Positions 7,639-16,556 of a stretch of DNA of 64,000 nucleotides are shown one piece after another. Position numbers and translations under genes: made by a program. The DNA is from Chitinophagaceae bacterium (lineage in GTDB: Bacteria > Bacteroidota > Bacteroidia > Chitinophagales > Chitinophagaceae), in NCBI GenBank assembly GCA_016722465.1, contig JADKJC010000002.1:1006501-1070500 (forward strand), given 5' to 3'. The first letter of the stretch is position 1; every line of letters starts with the position of its first letter. A model generated the notes under the pieces. The model saw only the letters and a list, made by a program, of their open reading frames with translations. It did no database searches and was not told the origin of the DNA.

Positions 7639-9318
7639 TTGAGCTTCCAACACATCGAATATCTTTTTGCTTTATGCTTGCTTCCTTTTATGGTGGTGCT
7701 TTTTTTCTTTTATATAAAATGGAAGAAAACGAGGATAAAAAAAATTGGCGACCTGGCGCTTGTTCAACTGTTGATCAGCAATTACAGTCAGCATAAATTT
7801 TCCATTAAATTCATCCTGCTAATGCTGGCTTTTATTGTAACCGTGCTGGCCCTGGCCAATCCAAGAATACCAATGGGCAGCAGCAATATCAGGCGCAATG
7901 GCATTGATGTAATGATTGCACTGGATGTAAGCAAAAGCATGCTGGCGCAGGACATTAAACCAAACCGGCTGGAAAGGGCAAAACAACTAATCGCTAAACT
8001 CATAGACAAATTGCCAGACGACCGCATTGGCATTGTTGTATTTGCAGGAAGGGCATATTTGCAAATGCCGTTGACATCAGACCATGCGGCTGCTAAAATG
8101 TACCTGTCAACCGCCAGTCCTGATATTGTACCCACTCAGGGTACGGTGATCGGCGATGCGCTAAAAATGTGTTATGCCGGTTTTAATACCAAAGAAAAAA
8201 AATATAAATCGATTGTGCTGATCAGTGACGGTGAAGACCACGATGAAAGCGCTGAAAAGTTAGCACAATCACTGGCCGATGAAGGTGTGATGATCAACAG
8301 CATTGGCATTGGATCGCCGGAAGGAGCCAACATCATAGATGCCACTACCGGTGATCTGAAAAAAGATGCCGGAGGCAAGCCTGTCATCACCAGGCTGAAT
8401 GAAACCGGCTTAAGAAATATTGCCGCAAAAACAGGCGGCATTTACCAGCTGTTTACCAGTACCGATGAAGTAGCAGCTGCTATCGATGGCCAGTTAAGAA
8501 CAATGGGACAACGCAGCATTACAGAAACATCGTTGGTAAATTACAGGAACTTTTTTCCCTGGTTATTGGGAGCAGCCCTGTTATTACTGGTAGCGGAATT
8601 TTTTATTTCAGAAAAAAAATCAGCAGCTGTAGTATCCTCAATAAAAGTAAAGCCCGGCAAAACGCAACTGCCGGCTATTGCAGGCTTGCTATTATGCCTG
8701 CTTACCCCTTCGTTATTGTTTGCCCAAAATGCAGAAACCAATATAGAGCTGGTAAAAAAAGGCAATGAAGCTTACAGGAACGGCCAATATCAAACGGCCG
8801 CTAACAATTACAAAAAAGCAACCACTAAAGATCCTTTCGACACAACGGCCCAATATAATTTTGGCAATGCCCTGTATAAAACTAAAAAAACGGAAGATGC
8901 TTTACAGGCTTATGATGCAGCCATTGCAGGCAGCAGGTCTGCAACCGGTAAAGCCGGCGCCTGGTACAATAAAGGAGTAGTGTTGCAGAACAATAAAAAA
9001 TTAGCGGAATGTATTGATGCATACAAAAATGCACTGAAGCTAAATCCTGCTGATGAAGATGCCCGGCTGAACCTGCAAAAAGCATTGAAAGAAAAAAAAC
9101 AACAGGAACAAAAAGACAAGCAGGACCAGCAGAAAAACAAGAACAAGAAGCAGGATGAAAAGCCAAAGGAAGAACAGCCAAAACCCAAACCTTCTAAAAT
9201 GACAAAGAAGGAAGCAGAAGAAAAATTAAAAGTACTGCTGCAACAGGAAAAGAACCTGCAGGATAAATTAAGAAAGGTAGATGCGAATGCTCCCAATAAA
9301 CCCGAGAAAGACTGGTAA
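7639..9318 (+). CDS. BatB-BatC fusion: VWA domain plus TPR protein
   Basis: 559 residues. Two membrane segments (about 8-26 and 57-74) precede a von Willebrand A domain with the MIDAS motif DVSKS (D96, S98, S100) and a later SDGEDHDE. A third membrane segment (FFPWLLGAALLLLVAEFF) closes the BatB part. A second, signal-peptide-like stretch (IAGLLLCLLTPSLLFAQ) then leads into TPR repeats and a Lys/Gln-rich charged tail, as in BatC. In other Bacteroidota these are separate genes of the bat (aerotolerance) operon; no batA, batD or moxR is next to it here. The start is TTG at 7639, because a stop lies at 7624 and the first membrane segment is needed. Confidence 0.85.
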   Translation: MSFQHIEYLFALCLLPFMVVLFFFYIKWKKTRIKKIGDLALVQLLISNYSQHKFSIKFILLMLAFIVTVLALANPRIPMGSSNIRRNGIDVMIALDVSKSMLAQDIKPNRLERAKQLIAKLIDKLPDDRIGIVVFAGRAYLQMPLTSDHAAAKMYLSTASPDIVPTQGTVIGDALKMCYAGFNTKEKKYKSIVLISDGEDHDESAEKLAQSLADEGVMINSIGIGSPEGANIIDATTGDLKKDAGGKPVITRLNETGLRNIAAKTGGIYQLFTSTDEVAAAIDGQLRTMGQRSITETSLVNYRNFFPWLLGAALLLLVAEFFISEKKSAAVVSSIKVKPGKTQLPAIAGLLLCLLTPSLLFAQNAETNIELVKKGNEAYRNGQYQTAANNYKKATTKDPFDTTAQYNFGNALYKTKKTEDALQAYDAAIAGSRSATGKAGAWYNKGVVLQNNKKLAECIDAYKNALKLNPADEDARLNLQKALKEKKQQEQKDKQDQQKNKNKKQDEKPKEEQPKPKPSKMTKKEAEEKLKVLLQQEKNLQDKLRKVDANAPNKPEKDW

Positions 9319-9935
9319 TGAGATTTGTTTACCTGTCATCTATACTGATACTGGCAATAGCCTGTAAACAGCAGCCGGATAATCATGCCAACAAAATCAC
9401 CGGCGCCAAAAAATTTCATCACATTACTTTTTTGCTGTACGAAAATTTTGACACATCCTTGCTGAGTAGTGCTGTAGCTGAAGCAACAACTTTTTACAAC
9501 TGCACTGCAACTGTTCTTTCTTCACAAGATCTTCCCGCATTCGCTTACCAGGGGTATCGCTACAAAGCAGACAGTTTATTAAAATTTCAAACCAGTTTAT
9601 TGCCAACCAGCGCTGAATCTGTTGTGGGAATAACGAATAAGGATATTTCTACTTCGCAGGGAGAACATAAAGACTGGGGTGTTTTTGGACTGGGTTATTG
9701 CCCAGGCAAAGCCTGCGTCATTTCTGTATTCCGATTAAAAAGCGGCACATACGATCAAATCAAAGAAAGATTCATTAAGGTAGTGCTGCATGAACTGGGC
9801 CATAACATGGGCCTTCCTCATTGCAATGCCAATAACGAACATTGCCTGATGAATGATGCAAAAGGGACAGGTGCAACGGTGGATAAAGAAAAGAAATGGC
9901 TTTGCCCCAATTGCCAACAACTGCTTTCAAATTAA
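9318..9935 (+). CDS. Archaemetzincin-type zinc metalloprotease, lipoprotein
   Basis: 205 residues. The metzincin motif HELGHNMGLPH is followed by C-x6-C, LM, 17 residues and CPNC. This fits the archaemetzincin pattern HExxHxxGxxHC...CxM-x17-CxxC, except that the first cysteine pair is spaced by six residues rather than four. The N-terminus is a lipoprotein signal with AIAC (Cys16), so the protease is probably on the membrane surface. It overlaps the preceding stop as TAATG, implying translational coupling to the VWA-TPR gene. Substrates of this family in bacteria are unknown. Confidence 0.85.
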   Translation: MRFVYLSSILILAIACKQQPDNHANKITGAKKFHHITFLLYENFDTSLLSSAVAEATTFYNCTATVLSSQDLPAFAYQGYRYKADSLLKFQTSLLPTSAESVVGITNKDISTSQGEHKDWGVFGLGYCPGKACVISVFRLKSGTYDQIKERFIKVVLHELGHNMGLPHCNANNEHCLMNDAKGTGATVDKEKKWLCPNCQQLLSN

Positions 9936-9999
9936 GGCAACATTCTCCCTGCATAATTGTTATTTTTGGCAACTGTTTACGCAGCAAAAAAAAGAACCC

Positions 10000-11421
10000 A
10001 TGCAGTATTGTGAATCACTCACATCCTACAAAAGATTAAAAACAAGAGAAGTTAAGATCGGCAACCTCTTACTGGGCAATGGCCATCCCATCCGTGTGCA
10101 AACGATGACCACTACCGACACGATGGATACCATGGCAACCGTGGAGCAATCCATCCGTTGTATTGAAGCCGGGGCAGAGTTGGTACGTATCACTGCCCCT
10201 TCAAAAAATGAAGCAGAGAATTTACAGAACATCAAAGATGAACTGCGGAGAAGGGGCTATACTACTCCACTGGTAGCTGATATACATTTTACACCCAACG
10301 CTGCAGAGATCGCTGCCAGGATCGTGGAAAAAGTAAGGGTTAACCCCGGCAATTATGTAGACAAGAAAAAATTTGAACAGATAGAATACACCGATGCAGA
10401 ATATGCAGAAGAGATTGAAAGGATAAGGGAACGGTTTACGCCGTTGGTGAAAATCTGCAAAGAACATGGTACTGCCATGCGTATCGGCACCAATCATGGA
10501 AGTTTGAGCGACCGTATCATGAGCCGCTATGGGGACTCGGCCATTGGTATGGTTGAAAGTGCGATGGAGTTTTTACGCATTGCAAGAAGTGAAGATTATC
10601 ACAACATCATACTGAGTATGAAAAGCAGCAACCCACTGGTGATGGTACAGGCTTATCGTTTACTGATCAATCACATGATGGAAGAGTTTGGCGAATGTTA
10701 TCCATTGCATTTAGGGGTAACCGAAGCAGGTGATGGTGAAGATGGGAGGATAAAATCAGCCATTGGTATTGGTACTTTACTGGAAGATGGTATTGGCGAT
10801 ACCATAAGGGTTAGCTTAACGGAAGACCCGGAATTTGAAATACCGGTTTGTAAGGACCTTGTTTCCCGTTACAAGGTCATTGCGACCAATAATGAAAACA
10901 TTGTAGATTTGAAAAGCGCCGAAAGCCCCTTTAGGGGTTTGGGGTATTCTCCGTTTGAATATAAAAGAAGGGAAACAATTGAAGTAACTAATATTGGTAA
11001 AAAGCATGTACCCGTTGTAGTGGCTGATTTTATGCTTGCAGAAAGTATTGAGCACAAAGATCTGCAGGCCATTGGTTATACTTATGATGAAGGGACAGAC
11101 AAATGGAATATTGGAGATGCAGCGGCTGATTATATTTATACGGCTGGCAAAATAATTGACTTTGCATTGCCCGGCACGTTGAAAGTAATGTGTGACCATA
11201 CAACATGGCTTACTGTTGCGGATAACAATAAATATTTCCCTTTGTACCAGGGCAATGAATTTATTAAGGCAGAAAAAAAATCTCCCTCCATAAATTTTGT
11301 TGCTGTTGATGCTGAAAAGATTATTCATTGCTCATCGAAAAAATTAAGGGTGATGCAACAGTTGTATTGTGTGTTTATTCTTCGGCCAGCAACAGCATGC
11401 AATCCGTACGGGCTTTTGTAA
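10000..11421 (+). CDS. ispG: IspG (4-hydroxy-3-methylbut-2-enyl diphosphate synthase), N-terminal part
   Basis: IspG makes HMBPP in the MEP isoprenoid pathway. The ATG at 10000 gives [21 protein letters not shown], the normal family start. The TIM-barrel domain ([39 protein letters not shown]) and the large extra domain of plant/Bacteroidota-type IspG are present. The frame breaks near 11328 (ATTG where ATTTG is expected), so the last 30 or so residues here are spurious; the rest is in the next entry. Residues from about 308 ([17 protein letters not shown]) include a peptide encoded by a dispersed palindromic repeat at 10925-10945. Confidence 0.92.
   Translation: MQYCESLTSYKRLKTREVKIGNLLLGNGHPIRVQTMTTTDTMDTMATVEQSIRCIEAGAELVRITAPSKNEAENLQNIKDELRRRGYTTPLVADIHFTPNAAEIAARIVEKVRVNPGNYVDKKKFEQIEYTDAEYAEEIERIRERFTPLVKICKEHGTAMRIGTNHGSLSDRIMSRYGDSAIGMVESAMEFLRIARSEDYHNIILSMKSSNPLVMVQAYRLLINHMMEEFGECYPLHLGVTEAGDGEDGRIKSAIGIGTLLEDGIGDTIRVSLTEDPEFEIPVCKDLVSRYKVIATNNENIVDLKSAESPFRGLGYSPFEYKRRETIEVTNIGKKHVPVVVADFMLAESIEHKDLQAIGYTYDEGTDKWNIGDAAADYIYTAGKIIDFALPGTLKVMCDHTTWLTVADNNKYFPLYQGNEFIKAEKKSPSINFVAVDAEKIIHCSSKKLRVMQQLYCVFILRPATACNPYGLL
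10925..10945. repeat. Palindromic repeat inside ispG
   Basis: GCCCCTTTAGGGGTTTGGGG is an element of the kind scattered in Bacteroidota intergenic DNA (stem CCCCT/AGGGG). It lies in frame and encodes roughly ESPFRGLG. A related stem of different sequence lies at 28656-28671. Confidence 0.6.
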
Positions 11422-11993
11422 ATGAACTGATGCTGCTGGAAATAAAAATTCCCGTGGTATTGGCCGTTGAGAGCAGCGACACTTCCATTGATGAACAACT
11501 CATACATTTTGCAACAGAAAGCGGTGCTTTGTTTTTAGATGGCATGGGTGATGGTATCTGGCTGATGAATGATCCATCAAAAATTGTGAATCAAAAAGTA
11601 TCCGGCAGAACTTACCTGGAAACAAAAAATAATTACCAGTTCATCAACAATACTTCTTTCTCCATTCTGCAGGCGGTTCGCACAAGAATATCCAAAACAG
11701 AATACATCAGTTGCCCCAGTTGTGGAAGAACCTTATTTGACCTGCAGGAAACAACTGCCAGGATAAGAGCAGTGACCAATCACCTGAAGGGTGTGAAGAT
11801 CGCCATTATGGGTTGTATTGTAAATGGACCAGGAGAAATGGCGGATGCCGATTTTGGTTATGTGGGCAGCGGCCCCGGCAAGATCACTTTGTATAAAGGC
11901 AAAGAAGTGGTGAAAAGAAATGTGGACAGTGCGATTGCGGTGGAAGAACTGATCAATTTGCTGAAAGAGAGTGAAGCATGGATAGATAATTAA
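11328..11993 (+). CDS. ispG: IspG, C-terminal 4Fe-4S domain (frameshifted piece)
   Basis: C-terminal piece of the same enzyme, continuing as [26 protein letters not shown]. It holds all the [4Fe-4S] ligands: CPSC (Cys129 and Cys132 of this piece) and [18 protein letters not shown] (Cys163, with Glu170 as the fourth family ligand). The TTG at 11328 is only where the frame opens, not a true start. Adding one T at 11328 joins it to the first piece as AEKIIHLLIEKI and gives a full enzyme near 664 residues. IspG is essential in MEP-pathway organisms, so this break is most likely an assembly error. Confidence 0.9.
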   Translation: MLIEKIKGDATVVLCVYSSASNSMQSVRAFVNELMLLEIKIPVVLAVESSDTSIDEQLIHFATESGALFLDGMGDGIWLMNDPSKIVNQKVSGRTYLETKNNYQFINNTSFSILQAVRTRISKTEYISCPSCGRTLFDLQETTARIRAVTNHLKGVKIAIMGCIVNGPGEMADADFGYVGSGPGKITLYKGKEVVKRNVDSAIAVEELINLLKESEAWIDN

Positions 11994-12065
11994 AAAGTCA
12001 AAACAGGGTAACCGGTTGTTGGCTCTTTTTTTTGATTTTTACCTTTTAACTTTTGACTTAATACT

Positions 12066-13679
12066 ATGCAAACAGATTTTCTCGTAATCGGCAGCGGCAT
12101 TGCAGGATTAACCTATGCATTAAAAGTAGCACAGGATTGCCCTGATAAAAAAGTAATGGTGCTTACCAAAACTCAAAGCGATGAAACCAATACCAAGTAT
12201 GCCCAGGGCGGCATTGCAGGCGTGATGGATTTCGACAAAGACAGTTTTGATAAACACATTGAGGACACCCTGGTTGCCGGTGATGGCCTGTGCAACAGGC
12301 ATACGGTGGAGATCGTAGTGAAAGAAGGTGTTGAGAGAATACAGGAGATCATTGACTGGGGCGCTCAATTTGACAAGGAACCGGATGGAGATTTTAAACT
12401 GGGGAAAGAAGGCGGCCACAGTGCATTCCGGATCTTACATCACAAAGATATTACGGGCCAGGAAATGGAAAGGGCATTGCTGGAAGCATTAAAGAAAAGA
12501 CCCAACATTGAACTGGTTAGTCATTGTTTTGTACTGGACATTATTACTCAACATCATCTCGGCTACCTGGTTACCAAATCAACTCCCGACATTGAGTGTT
12601 ACGGAGTGTATGTACTGAATTTGCAAACCAATAAAATTGAAAAAATTCTTTCTTCCATCACATTACTGGCAACAGGCGGCAATGGACAGGTGTACAGAAC
12701 CACTACCAATCCTGCCATTGCTACCGGTGATGGCGTGGCCATGGTGTACAGGGCGAAGGGAAGAATTGAAAATATGGAGTTCATACAATTTCATCCAACA
12801 GCTTTGTATGAACCGGGTGTACGTGGACAAAGTTTTTTAATTACAGAAGCAGTTCGGGGCGACGGAGGTATTTTACGCAATCATACCGGCGAGGCATTTA
12901 TGCAGCGGTATGATGAAAGAAAAGACCTGGCACCAAGGGATATTGTAGCAAGAGCGATAGATAATGAAATGAAGGTCAATGGTACCGAACATGTGTTTCT
13001 TGATTGCCGCCATTTCAGCAAAGAAAAAGTTACAGAGCACTTTCCCAATATTTATGACAAATGCCTGGGCATTGGGATAGACATTACAAAAGATATGATA
13101 CCGGTTGCACCTGCAGCACATTACAGTTGCGGCGGCATTAAAACAGATGAATGGGGCAGAACCAGTATTAATAATCTATACGCCGCCGGGGAGTGCGCCA
13201 GCACAGGCTTACACGGCGCCAACCGCCTAGCCAGTAACAGTTTGCTGGAAGCAATGGTATTTGCACACAGGGCGTATATAGATGCCGTAGCGACGATTAA
13301 AGCTGGGCAATTTCCACCTTCTAACAAAGGAGCCGGTATACCTGCCTGGAAAGCTGATGGCACCAATGCACCAAAAGAAATGATCTTAATTACCCAAAGT
13401 GTAAAAGAAATGAAACTGTTGATGAGTGATTATGTTGGTATCGTAAGAAACAATGAACGTTTGCACAGGGCGATGAAGCGGTTGGACCTGTTGTACACCG
13501 AAACAGAAGAACTGTATAAAAAAACAATCGTATCACCGCAATTGTGTGAATTGAGAAATATGATTACGGTGGCTTACCTGATTGTGAAGTGCGCCGAATT
13601 CAGACACGAAAGCAGGGGGCTGCATTTCAATACGGATTATCCCGGAAAGAGCAGCATGGTACAAAATATAGTGCTGTAA
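12066..13679 (+). CDS. nadB: L-aspartate oxidase
   Basis: 537 residues, the usual NadB length. It oxidises L-aspartate to iminoaspartate with FAD, the first step of de novo NAD synthesis. Visible features are the FAD-binding GSGIAGLTYAL at 8-18, KYAQGGIAGV, GGHSAFRILHHKD, the active-site region EFIQFHPTALYEPG, GGIKTDEWGRT, AAGECASTGLHGANRLASNSLLEA, and the C-terminal helical domain ending in ESRGLHFNTDYP. nadA and nadC are not in this window. It lies 72 bp after ispG in the same direction; the gap contains oppositely oriented AAGTCAAAA words. Confidence 0.95.
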   Translation: MQTDFLVIGSGIAGLTYALKVAQDCPDKKVMVLTKTQSDETNTKYAQGGIAGVMDFDKDSFDKHIEDTLVAGDGLCNRHTVEIVVKEGVERIQEIIDWGAQFDKEPDGDFKLGKEGGHSAFRILHHKDITGQEMERALLEALKKRPNIELVSHCFVLDIITQHHLGYLVTKSTPDIECYGVYVLNLQTNKIEKILSSITLLATGGNGQVYRTTTNPAIATGDGVAMVYRAKGRIENMEFIQFHPTALYEPGVRGQSFLITEAVRGDGGILRNHTGEAFMQRYDERKDLAPRDIVARAIDNEMKVNGTEHVFLDCRHFSKEKVTEHFPNIYDKCLGIGIDITKDMIPVAPAAHYSCGGIKTDEWGRTSINNLYAAGECASTGLHGANRLASNSLLEAMVFAHRAYIDAVATIKAGQFPPSNKGAGIPAWKADGTNAPKEMILITQSVKEMKLLMSDYVGIVRNNERLHRAMKRLDLLYTETEELYKKTIVSPQLCELRNMITVAYLIVKCAEFRHESRGLHFNTDYPGKSSMVQNIVL

Positions 13680-13711
13680 TAACCATACAAAATATTTAAA
13701 GATCAACAAGC

Positions 13712-14608
13712 ATGTATTATCTCGTTTACGGATTGCTGTATTCTTTTTCGTTGCTGCCTTTCTTTATTTTATACCTGTTGAGTGACCTTGTGTATGTATT
13801 GCTGTACTATGTATCCGGCTACCGCAAGGATGTGGTGATGTATAATCTTTCCATTGCCTTTCCCGATAAATCCAATACTGAAAAAAAAGCCATTGCCAAA
13901 CAGTTTTATAAAAACCTCGTAGATACTTTTATTGAAACGATCAAAATGTTCAGCATGAGTGGAGAGGCGTTTGATAAAAGATGTACCATTGATATTGAAG
14001 CGGTGAATGAGCTGGCTGCAAAAGGAAAGAGTATTCAACTGCACAGTGGTCACCAGATGAACTGGGAGTATGCCAACTGGGTTTTTGCAAGGCACCTGGC
14101 TGTTCAGTGGATTGGCATTTACCAGCCGCTGTCCAATAAAACTATGAATAAGATATTCTATGACATGAGGGCAAGGTTTAAAACAAGGCTCGTTTCAACA
14201 AAAGAGTTTAAAACCACCATGCATAATCTCTTTAAATCGCAATACAGCATTGGCCTGGCGGCAGATCAAAATACAAGCCCGGCTACAGGCTACTGGATGT
14301 ATTTTTTCACTAAGCCAGCGCCTTTTATTATGGGGCCGGATAAGGGTGCATTAAAAAATAATACCGCCGTGGTATTTGCGAATTTTGTAAAAAAGAAAAG
14401 AGGCTATTATCATTTTGAAACCAGTGTAATTGCTGAAAGTACGGAACATTACCAACCCGGAGAACTTACCCGGCTGTACAGGGATTTCCTGGAAGATTCA
14501 ATTAATAAACAACCTGCCAATTATCTTTGGACACACCGCCGCTGGAGACATGAATACGGGAATGAATTTGAAAGCTTATGGATCGATAGCAGGAAAAAAC
14601 CTAATTGA
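13712..14608 (+). CDS. LpxL/HtrB-like lipid A acyltransferase
   Basis: 298 residues. An N-terminal membrane segment is followed by the LPLAT motif HSGHQMNWEYAN at about 112-123, in which HQMNWE is the H-x4-E catalytic pair of LpxL-type enzymes. Later motifs are IYQPLSNKTMN, LAADQNTSPATG and the C-terminal WTHRRWRHE, which is typical of KDO-lipid A acyltransferases. It adds a secondary acyl chain to lipid A at the inner membrane. The stop overlaps the convergent metallo-hydrolase gene by 8 bp. Confidence 0.88.
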   Translation: MYYLVYGLLYSFSLLPFFILYLLSDLVYVLLYYVSGYRKDVVMYNLSIAFPDKSNTEKKAIAKQFYKNLVDTFIETIKMFSMSGEAFDKRCTIDIEAVNELAAKGKSIQLHSGHQMNWEYANWVFARHLAVQWIGIYQPLSNKTMNKIFYDMRARFKTRLVSTKEFKTTMHNLFKSQYSIGLAADQNTSPATGYWMYFFTKPAPFIMGPDKGALKNNTAVVFANFVKKKRGYYHFETSVIAESTEHYQPGELTRLYRDFLEDSINKQPANYLWTHRRWRHEYGNEFESLWIDSRKKPN

Positions 14609-16004
14609 GTACACTGATATCTTTTTCAGTTGCGATCCTTTTTTCTTCTTTAATCTTTGCCCAGCCCCCTGTCACATTTCTTAAGTTATGAACCCCTTGT
14701 TTCTTTATCAAAGAAGAAGCAATGACACTGCGATAACCACCTCCACAATACACATATAAATTCTGGTCGTCATCCAGGCCGGCAATCATAGCAGTATCCA
14801 CCAGGTCGTTCAATGGCATATTAACAGCCCCCTTCACATGGCCCTCGGCAAATTCATTTTCTTTTCTCACATCTACGGCCAATAGGTTTTTATCATGCGG
14901 AATATCCATGGCAAACTCGTCTGCTTCAATATTAATGACAAGGTCGATTGCTTCACCAGCTTTTGCCCATGCATCAAAACCCCCATCAAGATACCCTTCA
15001 AAATTGGAGAACCCTACTCTTGCGAGCCTTACAACCGTTTCTTCTTCCCGGCCCGGCCCGGTTACCAGCAATATTGGTTTTGAAAAAGATAAAATGCTCC
15101 CTGCCCATTCTGCAAAGCGACCCTCCAAGCCGATAAAAATACTACCCGGGATAAATCCATTTACAAACACATCGGCATGCCTTGTATCCAGCAGCGTAAT
15201 ATCTTCACTCAATTTCCTTTTAAAATCGGCTACTGCAATTGGGGTTAATGCCTTACCCTTTACTTTATCAAGGCTTTCATACCCTTCTTTATTGATCAAT
15301 GCATTAATGGAAAAATACCTGGGCGCCTCAGCCAATCCTTCTGTTACCGCTTTAATAAACGCATCCTTGGTTTGAGGCTGCAGGGCATAATTTGTTTTCT
15401 TCTCATCACCAATAGTACTATAGGCATTGGGACCCAGATTTTTACCACAACTGCTGCCAGCTCCATGGGCAGGATACACCAATATATCATCTTCCAGTGG
15501 TAAAATTTTATTTTGTATTGTTTCGTACATAATACCGGCCAGTTCGTCAGAGCTCATGTTGCCGCTGCTCAGGTCGGGCCTGCCCACATCTCCTACAAAC
15601 AAAGTATCACCGGTGAAAACAGCATAATCCTTTCCAGTTTCATCTTTCAGCAGGTAGCAGGAACTTTCGATGGTATGCCCAGGCGTATGCAATACCTGTA
15701 TGGTTAAATTCCCCAGGTTGAACAACTCACCGTCCTTTGCAATGTGTACATCAAATTTTGTTTCTGTTTCCGGCCCATATACAATGGGGGCCCCTGTTTT
15801 TTTACTGAGGTCTAAGTGGCCACTTACAAAGTCTGCATGAAAATGTGTTTCAAAAATATATTTGATGGTAGCTTTTCTTTCTTCGGCAAGCTGAATATAA
15901 ACGTCCGTGTCCCTCAATGGGTCAATGATAGCAGCTTCACCATTACTTTCAATATAATAGGCTGCTTCACTAAGGCAGCCGGTGTACAATTGCTTTATGA
16001 ACAT
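14601..16004 (-). CDS. Persulfide dioxygenase-like MBL fused to two rhodanese domains
   Basis: 467 residues from the ATG at 16004, chosen because MFIKQLYTGCLSEAAYYIES is the family start and a -7 box lies just upstream. The N-terminal MBL domain has THFHADFVSGH (H54, H56, D58, H63) and HTPGHTIES and GDTLFVGDVGRPD, as in ETHE1/Blh enzymes that oxidise glutathione persulfide to sulfite. The first rhodanese domain lacks the catalytic Cys (LLVTGPGREEE). The second has it in YCGGGYRS (Cys420). The enzyme probably works in sulfide detoxification. The upstream ArsR regulator is the obvious candidate controller. Confidence 0.9.
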   Translation of the reverse strand: MFIKQLYTGCLSEAAYYIESNGEAAIIDPLRDTDVYIQLAEERKATIKYIFETHFHADFVSGHLDLSKKTGAPIVYGPETETKFDVHIAKDGELFNLGNLTIQVLHTPGHTIESSCYLLKDETGKDYAVFTGDTLFVGDVGRPDLSSGNMSSDELAGIMYETIQNKILPLEDDILVYPAHGAGSSCGKNLGPNAYSTIGDEKKTNYALQPQTKDAFIKAVTEGLAEAPRYFSINALINKEGYESLDKVKGKALTPIAVADFKRKLSEDITLLDTRHADVFVNGFIPGSIFIGLEGRFAEWAGSILSFSKPILLVTGPGREEETVVRLARVGFSNFEGYLDGGFDAWAKAGEAIDLVINIEADEFAMDIPHDKNLLAVDVRKENEFAEGHVKGAVNMPLNDLVDTAMIAGLDDDQNLYVYCGGGYRSVIASSLIKKQGVHNLRNVTGGWAKIKEEKRIATEKDISVLN

Positions 16005-16023
16005 AGCTTTTATTGTTATGGCG

Positions 16024-16031
16024 CAAAGATA
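16024..16031 (-). promoter_or_regulatory. -7 promoter box for MBL-rhodanese gene
   Basis: On the minus strand this reads TATCTTTG, an exact TAnnTTTG match, 19 bases before the ATG at 16004. It directly follows the T tract of the terminator that ends the arsR transcript. Confidence 0.55.
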
Positions 16032-16062
16032 AAAATAAAAAAGCGGATGAATTATCACCCGC
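16031..16062 (-). terminator. Intrinsic terminator between arsR and MBL-rhodanese
   Basis: Minus strand: GCGGGTGA / loop TAAT / TCATCCGC (one G-T wobble), followed by TTTTTTATTTTTA. It lies 26 bp after the arsR stop and 27 bp before the downstream ATG. Confidence 0.7.
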
Positions 16063-16087
16063 CTTTTATTGCGTTAATACCCTCATA

Positions 16088-16384
16088 TTAAGCAACAAGA
16101 TCATTTACTATCTTACTGATCTCTTCCAGTCTTTTATAGTTTACGATATAGTAGATAAATTTCCCCTCCCTTTCGGTTGATACAATACCGGCTTTTCGTA
16201 AAATGGCCAGGTGCTGTGAAGCTACGGATTGCTCCAGCCTGAGACGGACATAGATTTCAGTAACTGTAATGCGCTTTTCCTCATCAATCAATTTCAGTAA
16301 CTGTTGCCTTAATTTGTGATTAACAGCTCTCAGGATCAGGGCGGCTTTTTTTACATTGTAATAGTCAATTCTTAGTGTACTCAT
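16088..16384 (-). CDS. ArsR family winged-helix regulator
   Basis: 98 residues with the ArsR winged helix: LILRAVNHKLRQQLLKLID, recognition helix LEQSVASQHLAILRKAGIV and wing TEREGKFIYYIVN. It contains no cysteine at all, so it cannot use the Cys pair by which the persulfide sensors BigR and SqrR respond, nor a Cys-based metal site. It lies just upstream of the persulfide dioxygenase-rhodanese gene in the same direction, separated by a terminator. It probably regulates itself and that neighbour; the signal is unknown. Confidence 0.9.
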   Translation of the reverse strand: MSTLRIDYYNVKKAALILRAVNHKLRQQLLKLIDEEKRITVTEIYVRLRLEQSVASQHLAILRKAGIVSTEREGKFIYYIVNYKRLEEISKIVNDLVA

Positions 16385-16481
16385 TTTTCTAGTTTTTAAA
16401 AGACAATAAAATTCCTGTAAAGCAGAGGTTTTGTCTTAATCATAGTTATTAAATTTTCGTAACGTATTCCGGAGAATGGCA

Positions 16482-16489
16482 CAAAGATA
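16482..16489 (-). promoter_or_regulatory. -7 promoter box for arsR
   Basis: Minus strand TATCTTTG, an exact TAnnTTTG match, 97 bases before the arsR ATG. This implies a leader of about 90 bases between 16385 and 16475, AT-rich with no strong hairpin. Confidence 0.45.
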
Positions 16490-16556
16490 GCATGCAAACG
16501 TTATAGGTGTGCAATACTATTGTATGAATGGTATTTTTGAAATAGGGAATTTTTTT

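Noticed and set aside
10816..11328. 170-codon open frame antisense to ispG
   Set aside because: It lies wholly opposite a conserved gene, has no family features, and is a by-product of ispG codon use.
14984..15090. Loss of catalytic Cys in the first rhodanese domain as a mutation
   Set aside because: Tandem rhodaneses commonly have one inactive domain, and the second here keeps its Cys.
14908..15375. 155-codon open frame antisense to the MBL-rhodanese gene
   Set aside because: Low-complexity Ser/Ala/Pro translation, typical of an antisense shadow.
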